A stretch of DNA of 10,820 nt from Candidatus Omnitrophota bacterium. GTDB lineage: Bacteria; Omnitrophota; Gorgyraeia; Gygaellales; Profunditerraquicolaceae. The stretch is taken from positions 1-10,820 of the forward strand of contig JAQUOO010000036.1 of the NCBI GenBank assembly GCA_028717055.1, in the 5' to 3' direction. Positions 5,946 to 10,820 of this stretch are shown here, piece after piece; within the stretch, counting starts at the first letter, position 1, and every line of letters starts with the position of its first letter. The notes beneath the pieces were generated by a model, which saw only the letters and a list, made by a program, of their open reading frames with translations, searched no databases and was not told where the DNA came from. Position numbers and translations under genes: made by a program.

Positions 5946-5968
5946 AAATCCCCTTTTTTAGTTAAAAT
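5940..5968 (+). promoter_or_regulatory. Sigma-70-type promoter of HTH-smc operon
   Basis: TTGACA (5940-5945), a 17-bp spacer and TAAAAT (5963-5968) lie in the 156-bp gap after etfA. The predicted start near 5975 gives a leader of about 34 nt before the HTH gene. The rest of the gap (5853-5915) holds no gene or obvious terminator for the etf operon. Confidence 0.8.
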
Positions 5969-6008
5969 GCAAACAAAATTCGTTATTTTTTAGAATATAG
6001 GGAGAAAT

Positions 6009-6188
6009 ATGCTAAACAGCGGGTTAATGACGATCGAAGATTTAGCGGATTATTTAAAGGTTACCCGGCGGACAATTTATGACTGGTTAAAGCATAATAA
6101 AATACCGGCAGTGAAACTCGTTGGCCAGTGGCGTTTTAAGAAAGATAAGATTGATGCCTGGTTAGATAACCAATCTCAACAAAATTAG
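6009..6188 (+). CDS. Small excisionase-fold (MerR-like) helix-turn-helix DNA-binding protein
   Basis: This 59-residue protein starts MLNSGLMTIEDLADYLKVTR and ends in LDNQSQQN. The segment TIEDLADYLKVTRRTIYDWL is a winged helix-turn-helix recognition unit, and IPAVKLVGQWRFKKDKIDAWL is the wing-plus-helix end typical of the excisionase/MerR-like HTH_17 class. Nothing else is attached, so it is a stand-alone DNA-binding domain; it could be a transcription factor or a nucleoid-type accessory protein. GGAG (6001-6004) sits 4 nt before ATG 6009, which is rather tight; ATG 6027 would give the 53-residue form starting MTIEDLA. It lies between a dyad-covered promoter and smc, 60 nt upstream of the latter, so both genes are likely co-transcribed and autoregulation is plausible. 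No integrase or phage gene is near, which argues against a true excisionase. Confidence 0.88.
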   Translation: MLNSGLMTIEDLADYLKVTRRTIYDWLKHNKIPAVKLVGQWRFKKDKIDAWLDNQSQQN

Positions 6189-6195
6189 AATACAC

Positions 6196-6224
6196 CCGGC
6201 GCTAAACCGGTATTGCGCCGGCGC
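6196..6224 (+). promoter_or_regulatory. GC-rich stem-loop in the HTH-smc spacer
   Basis: CCGGCGC (6196-6202) pairs with GCGCCGG (6215-6221) around a 12-nt loop that itself contains the palindrome ACCGGT (6206-6211). The right arm also belongs to a 10-bp perfect palindrome GCGCCGGCGC (6215-6224), so two folds compete. It ends 13 nt before the smc ribosome-binding site (AAGGAG, 6238-6243) with no T-run. Processing, attenuation or differential expression of smc is possible but unproven. Confidence 0.4.
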
Positions 6225-6248
6225 TGCGTTCGTACACAAGGAGAATAA

Positions 6249-9200
6249 ATGTATTTTAAAAAACTTGAACTTTTGGGCTTCAAATCCTTCTGCGATAAAA
6301 CTGTTCTGCATTTTGAACCCGGTATTACCGCGGTTGTCGGGCCCAATGGCTGCGGCAAATCGAATATTTTTGATTCTATTCGTTGGGTTTTAGGCGAACA
6401 ATCCGCCAAATCCTTGCGCGGCTCAGAAATGCTCGATGTTATATTTAACGGCACAGACAATAAAGAACCTTTAGGTATGGCCGAGGTAACGCTTACTTTT
6501 GATAATAAGGCCCGTTTTTTTAATTTTGATAATGATGAAGTCGCCATTACCCGCAGGTTATTTCGTTCCGGGGAGAGCGAGTATCTTTTAAATAAAAATC
6601 AGGTGCGCCTGAAGGATATTTTGGATTTACTCTTAGGCACGGGTGTGGGCGCGGAGAGTTATTCTATAATTGCGCAAGGGAAAATTGATTTGGTTCTAAG
6701 CTCAAAGCCCGAAGACCGGCGTTTAGTTTTCGATGAGGCCTCCGGGATTACAAAATATAAGGCGCAAAAAAGGGAAACGACGCGCAAGCTGGAGGAAACC
6801 GAGCAGAATCTTTTGCGTGTTAATGATATTGTTACCGAAGTAAAGCGTCAGATTGGTTCGCTCGAGCGCCAGGCGAATAAGGCGCGTAAATACCGCGAAG
6901 TTTTCGATGAGCTTAAGAATAAAGAAATAGCTCAGGCGGTTTTGTCTAGAAAAGACCTCCTGGCGCAAAAAGAAGGAATCATTAATCAATTAAAAGAGCT
7001 GCAATTGCAGGAGGAGGGGCTTTTGGGTGTTATTCGCGAGCAGGAAGCGAAAGTTGCTTCTCGCGCCGGCGAGTTAAAGTCCTTGGAAGACAATATAATG
7101 TCGACCAGAAATGAGATTTTGAATTTAGAAAGCCAGGTAATCAGAAATAATGAGCGGATCAGTTTTAATGATGAAAAAGCCGCGGAATTGGAAAGGGAAA
7201 AAACAACCTTACAGGAACAGATCGGAGAAGTCAGGATTAAGCTTATCGTCGATGAAGAAAAGCTTAAAGAAATAAAGGCCGAGTATCTTGGGTTAAAGGC
7301 CGCTATCGAGGGGAAATCCCTGGTTTTAGGCGAAAAGGAGAGTCAGATTAATTCGCTTGCCGCTAATATAAAGAGTTCCCTGGATAAAATAGTGAATTTC
7401 AAGAAAGAGATAATGGAGCTGGTGGTGAAAATCGCCGCTGCGAGAAACCAAATTTCCGAATTTGCTTCTCAACAGCAGGTTTTCCTGGCGCGCAAGAAAC
7501 GCCTTGAAGTCGATAAAGCAAAAGTTTATGAAGAAAAAGCTATCGCAGAAGAAAGCTTGAGTAAAATTATCCGGGAAGTTGATTTAGTCAAAGAAACCAT
7601 TGATGGGTTGTTTCAAAAAATCAACGGAGTAAAAGGTGATTTAGAGAAAGAAGGATTTTCTCTGGCTGCCATCAATACTCAGATTGTGGATTTGGAAAGG
7701 CAGGTTTTGACTTTAGAGTCGCATAAAGAATTTCTGGAAAAGTTGAAAGAGAAATACCTCGACATCAGCGAAACAATGAATGCGACTGTTTATCTGGATA
7801 AACTGCCAACTGAAAAAACCAGCGGTTTAGTAATTAAGATTAGCGATTTCTCAGGTTTAGGCGAATCAGACAAGACAAACTTTGCGGCGAACTTCAAAGT
7901 TTCAGGAGAGGCCAAGCCTATTGAATTGGATACGCAGAAGATCGACGAAAAAATAGCTAACATTAAAGCGCAACTTGAAGGCTTAAAGAATTCCAAGCAG
8001 GCCAAGGAAACAGGGATCGAAGATTTGAATAAATCAGTTGCCGTTTTGCAGCAGGAATTGCACGGGCAGGAAATAAATCTGGCAAATAAAGAAACGCAGT
8101 GCGCGACTATCCGCGAACAGTTTAATAAGGCCAAGGAAGAAGAGGACATCATAGTTTTAGAGCTTAACGATACCCAAAAAGAGCTTTCAGTCCTGGAGGC
8201 AAACATTCTTGCCAGCCAGGATACGCTATCGGAATTGAGCAATTCCCACCGGCTTGCCGAAGATTCTATTCTCAAGGAAGAGGATAATGTTTCACAAAAT
8301 AGCAAATTAAGAGAGGAATTGCTGGTTGCGATTACCCAGGTTAAGACGGAGCTGGAATCTTTGAATAAAAAAATAATATCCGATGAGCAGACTCTTAACA
8401 TTTTGGAGGATACTTTTAACCGCGATAAAGAGAACTTGAAGAATGCCGAGAAACAGATTGATGATTCAGCTCAAAAACTTTTGTCGCTTAAAGAGGAATC
8501 CAAGTCTTGTGAGCTTAAGGTTATAGGATATAAAGAAGATGTTGAGGTAAAAGTTTTGACTCTTAAGGATTTTGAAATAGCTTATGCCCGGTTGTCCGAA
8601 GGAGCCGGAGATGTAAGCGCCAAGATCGAAGAGAGCAGAGCCAAGTTGGATGTTCTTAAAAACAGCCTTTATGAGCTGCAGATGCAGGATAAAGATATAG
8701 ATTATAAATATTCCGCGGTTAAGGAAAGGATGCTTCAGGCTTATAGAATCGAACTGGAGGCTGTTGAAACTTTACCCGAGAACATCGATATAAGTGTTTT
8801 AGGCCAGGAAATCGTCGAATTAAAAAGAAAATTGGATTCCTACGGGACAGTGAATTTGGTTGCTATCGAAGAATATGATGAATTGAAGAAGCGGTATGAT
8901 TTTCTTATCCAGCAGCAGACGGACTTATCTAGCGCAAAAGAGTCTTTGCATCAGGCTATATTAAAGATAAACCGGACTACAAAGCAGATGTTTATCGATA
9001 CCTTTGAGAAAGTGCGCGAAGAGTTCCGGAATTATTTCCGTTTGCTCTTTAATGGAGGAGACGCGCAGGTCTATTTGATTGATGAAAATGACCCTCTTGA
9101 ATCCGGGATTGAAATCATCTGCCGGCCTCCGGGAAAGAAATTGCAAAATATACTTTTGTTATCGGGCGGGGAGAAATCCATGTCGGCAATAGCGCTCATC

Positions 9201-9482
9201 TTTGCCATATTTAAAGTTAAGCCCTCGCCGTTTTGCATCCTGGATGAAATCGACGCGGCATTGGATGAAGCGAATGTGGATAGGTTCTCTAGGGTCCTGC
9301 AGGAATTTGCCAAAGGCTCGCAATTTATCGTCATTACCCATAACAAGAAGACGATTGTTAATGCTAATGTGATGTATGGGATTACAATGGAAAATTCCGG
9401 AATTTCCAAGATCGTTTCAGTTAAATTTGCCCATGATAAGAAAGAGGGCGAAGAAGATAAGTTGGCTGTCGCGGCAGTTTAG
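6249..9482 (+). CDS. smc: Chromosome segregation protein SMC with unusually short hinge region
   Basis: SMC is the ATPase of the bacterial condensin complex that organises the chromosome by loop extrusion. The 1077 residues are about 100 fewer than usual (about 1180). The head is split as expected. The N-terminal part has Walker A GPNGCGKSN (31-39), LRGSEM (56-61) and the Q-loop region YSIIAQGKIDLVL (138-150). The C-terminal part has the ABC signature LSGGEKSM (971-978), Walker B with D-loop FCILDEIDAALDEAN (995-1009) and the H-loop ITHNK (1029-1033). Coiled coils run about 168-502 and 564-860. The link between them (about 503-563, bases 7755-7937) has none of the glycine-rich hinge motifs and is only about 60 residues against roughly 150 or more, which accounts for most of the missing length. 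The frame is uninterrupted. The gene starts after AAGGAG (5-nt gap) and its stop overlaps the opposing cyclase gene. scpA and scpB are not in the window. Confidence 0.96.
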   Translation: MYFKKLELLGFKSFCDKTVLHFEPGITAVVGPNGCGKSNIFDSIRWVLGEQSAKSLRGSEMLDVIFNGTDNKEPLGMAEVTLTFDNKARFFNFDNDEVAITRRLFRSGESEYLLNKNQVRLKDILDLLLGTGVGAESYSIIAQGKIDLVLSSKPEDRRLVFDEASGITKYKAQKRETTRKLEETEQNLLRVNDIVTEVKRQIGSLERQANKARKYREVFDELKNKEIAQAVLSRKDLLAQKEGIINQLKELQLQEEGLLGVIREQEAKVASRAGELKSLEDNIMSTRNEILNLESQVIRNNERISFNDEKAAELEREKTTLQEQIGEVRIKLIVDEEKLKEIKAEYLGLKAAIEGKSLVLGEKESQINSLAANIKSSLDKIVNFKKEIMELVVKIAAARNQISEFASQQQVFLARKKRLEVDKAKVYEEKAIAEESLSKIIREVDLVKETIDGLFQKINGVKGDLEKEGFSLAAINTQIVDLERQVLTLESHKEFLEKLKEKYLDISETMNATVYLDKLPTEKTSGLVIKISDFSGLGESDKTNFAANFKVSGEAKPIELDTQKIDEKIANIKAQLEGLKNSKQAKETGIEDLNKSVAVLQQELHGQEINLANKETQCATIREQFNKAKEEEDIIVLELNDTQKELSVLEANILASQDTLSELSNSHRLAEDSILKEEDNVSQNSKLREELLVAITQVKTELESLNKKIISDEQTLNILEDTFNRDKENLKNAEKQIDDSAQKLLSLKEESKSCELKVIGYKEDVEVKVLTLKDFEIAYARLSEGAGDVSAKIEESRAKLDVLKNSLYELQMQDKDIDYKYSAVKERMLQAYRIELEAVETLPENIDISVLGQEIVELKRKLDSYGTVNLVAIEEYDELKKRYDFLIQQQTDLSSAKESLHQAILKINRTTKQMFIDTFEKVREEFRNYFRLLFNGGDAQVYLIDENDPLESGIEIICRPPGKKLQNILLLSGGEKSMSAIALIFAIFKVKPSPFCILDEIDAALDEANVDRFSRVLQEFAKGSQFIVITHNKKTIVNANVMYGITMENSGISKIVSVKFAHDKKEGEEDKLAVAAV

Positions 9483-10642
9483 CAGCAGGTGATGTTTCTG
9501 CCTTTATTTTTAGCCTGATACAAGTTTTTATCTGATGCTGAGATCAGTTCAGCCGGAGCCAAGCCGTCTTCAGGAAATGACGCTATGCCAAGGCTTACGG
9601 TAAGTTTTTTAGCAGGAAATATATCTTCGTGGCTAAAGGAGTGTTTCTCGGTATCCATTCTTAAGCGTTCGGCAATCAGGAACGCTTCTTTTTTGTCGGT
9701 TTCCGGCAGTATCATCGCGAATTCCTCTCCTCCATAGCGGCAAACAAAATCCATTTTACGCGACTGATTTTTAAGCAGCGTTGCCAGTTCGGAGAGAGTT
9801 TTGTCTCCGGCCTGATGCCCCAAAGAATCATTGTAAACCTTAAAGTGGTCTATATCTACCATAATCAGGCTTAAAGGAGTTTTTACCGCTTTTGCCTTTT
9901 CCAGCTCCGTTTGCAGTATATACTGAAAATAACCGTGGTTCCAGAGTTCGGTTAGGGAATCCATATGGGCTAACATAACGGTTTTTTCGTAAAGCTGCGA
10001 GTTTTCAATAGCCAGGCCTGCCTGGTTGGCTAACATAGTGAGCATATGCAGGTCGTCTTTGCTGATTGGTTCGCGGGTGATGAAGTTATCCGCGACAATT
10101 ATTCCGTTTATTTTGTCTTTAGCTTTTAAAGGGATGAGAACCAATTCTTCGCTTTTTAGGGACTGGACTATCGGAGAACTCCGGTAATTTCCAACAGTCT
10201 CCTTGGTAAGCCACAAAGGCATGCCTTCTTGCGCAACTAGCGTGAGAAGATTCTCGCTTTTGTCATGCAGGGGGACTTTCATTCGTTGTACTTGTTTATT
10301 AAAACTGGATTCAAGCCCTTTACTTGAGAATTTGTAGGCGCTTATCAAGTCGTCCAAATCCATTTTTTCGCCTTCGATCTGGCTCCAAATACGGTTAGCT
10401 TCTTCGCCTGAGTCAGGGCCGATACCCATTTTCCCTTCAATCAAGCCGTCTTTTTCGTTGATTAGAAAGAGCAGGGCGCGGTTAAAGCCCAAGCCGATAT
10501 GCGCAGTTACTCCGGTAAGAATGATATAAAGGATCTCATCCAGTTTTAAGGTGGTACGCATGGCGTTAGAGATCTCATAAAGGATCCCCAACTCGGTTTT
10601 AGTGCGTTCAAGCTCCTGTTTTATTCTGGCTATTTCTTCCAT
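9479..10642 (-). CDS. GAF-GGDEF diguanylate cyclase
   Basis: This cytosolic enzyme likely condenses two GTP to c-di-GMP under control of a GAF sensor. From the start used here it has 387 residues: a short coiled coil (about 1-25), a GAF domain (about 26-215, with LGFNRALLFLINE and GIIVADNF), and a GGDEF domain (about 220-385). MVDIDHFKVYNDSLGHQAGD holds the metal- and GTP-binding residues. RYGGEEF has an intact GGEEF active site (304-308), and RKMD five residues upstream is a complete RxxD product-inhibition site. No membrane segment or signal peptide is seen. An ATG at 10660 would add six residues, but it falls inside the promoter -10 element, so 10642 is preferred. No Shine-Dalgarno precedes it and the message appears leaderless. 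The TAA stop overlaps the smc stop tail to tail. The GAF ligand is unknown. Confidence 0.93.
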   Translation of the reverse strand: MEEIARIKQELERTKTELGILYEISNAMRTTLKLDEILYIILTGVTAHIGLGFNRALLFLINEKDGLIEGKMGIGPDSGEEANRIWSQIEGEKMDLDDLISAYKFSSKGLESSFNKQVQRMKVPLHDKSENLLTLVAQEGMPLWLTKETVGNYRSSPIVQSLKSEELVLIPLKAKDKINGIIVADNFITREPISKDDLHMLTMLANQAGLAIENSQLYEKTVMLAHMDSLTELWNHGYFQYILQTELEKAKAVKTPLSLIMVDIDHFKVYNDSLGHQAGDKTLSELATLLKNQSRKMDFVCRYGGEEFAMILPETDKKEAFLIAERLRMDTEKHSFSHEDIFPAKKLTVSLGIASFPEDGLAPAELISASDKNLYQAKNKGRNITCC

Positions 10643-10650
10643 AAGCCTTA

Positions 10651-10679
10651 AATGTAACATATTTTAACCAGGCTGTCAA
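10651..10679 (-). promoter_or_regulatory. Extended -10 promoter of the diguanylate cyclase gene
   Basis: Read on the minus strand: TTGACA (10679-10674), a 17-bp spacer and TACATT (10656-10651), with the extended -10 TG at 10659-10658. Only 8 nt separate the -10 box from ATG 10642, giving a leader of at most 1-2 nt. The promoter rules out the upstream ATG at 10660 because that codon lies within the -10 element. Confidence 0.8.
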
Positions 10680-10694
10680 TCTCGGCATATTCAG

Positions 10695-10820
10695 CACACT
10701 GTCAAGAACTATGCTGACTTTCGTATTCAGTAGTTTTGTTGTTCACCAAGCTTCTTTCTGTTAATAATGCGTACAACCAGCGTTTACAACTATCCGTATT
10801 AGGAAATCTTCTAAATACAT
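10695..10820 (-). repeat. Right copy of 126-bp terminal inverted repeat
   Basis: This is an exact inverted copy of bases 1-126. Its inner end is 15 bp upstream of the cyclase promoter -35 box, mirroring the left copy, whose inner end is 15 bp upstream of the marC -35 box. Thus the same sequence stands directly upstream of both outward-bounding genes. Unique sequence resumes at 10694. Confidence 0.95.

Noticed and set aside
6009..6188. Phage or integrative-element excisionase
   Set aside because: The fold matches, but no integrase, attachment site or phage gene is near and it sits in an operon with smc, so a stand-alone regulator is more likely.
7790..8401. 203-codon open frame on the minus strand inside smc
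   Set aside because: It is rich in Ser, Leu and Phe, as expected from the reverse complement of Lys/Glu-rich coiled-coil codons; it is a shadow of smc.
1..10820. Whole window as a transposon or linear plasmid bounded by terminal inverted repeats
   Set aside because: All genes are ordinary chromosomal functions, there is no transposase, replication or telomere protein gene, and no direct target-site duplication can be assessed because the window ends with the repeats.

Overview
The window looks like a complete contig of an uncultured bacterium with about 45% G+C (estimated by eye) and ordinary chromosomal gene content. Nothing in it is viral, and no transposase, RNA gene or CRISPR array is visible. 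Protein style, dense packing, an EtfA fused to a ferredoxin domain, an atypical SMC and apparently leaderless genes suggest an anaerobic candidate-phylum bacterium. Omnitrophota is my best guess, but this is a low-confidence inference from style, not from a marker gene.

Layout. Bases 1-126 and 10695-10820 are a perfect 126-bp inverted repeat that forms both ends of the window. Just inside the left copy, a promoter (142-170) drives a MarC-family membrane protein, glucose-1-phosphate adenylyltransferase (glgC, overlapping by 4 nt) and a short N-acetylglutamate-synthase-like acetyltransferase. A stem-loop follows, and then a second promoter (2561-2589) drives acyl-CoA dehydrogenase, etfB and ferredoxin-fused etfA. 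A third promoter (5940-5968), overlapped by a dyad, drives a 59-residue excisionase-fold HTH protein and smc. On the minus strand, a GAF-GGDEF diguanylate cyclase converges on smc, with the stop codons overlapping. Its own promoter lies next to the right inverted repeat.

How the genes work together. The acyl-CoA dehydrogenase/EtfB/Fd-EtfA set has the order and features of electron-bifurcating complexes such as caffeyl-CoA reductase (CarCDE), so it likely couples NADH oxidation to reduction of an enoyl-CoA and of ferredoxin. GlgC supplies ADP-glucose for glycogen. SMC acts in chromosome organisation, and the cyclase makes c-di-GMP.

The most notable points are an SMC whose central hinge appears replaced by a segment of only about 60 residues; the 126-bp terminal inverted repeat; two outer genes that look leaderless; a TGTCAAG motif recurring in inverted pairs at two promoters; and two intra-operon spacers made of stop-codon-rich short repeats. 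All four promoters have an exact 17-bp spacer. No stretch above 300 bases lacks a gene.
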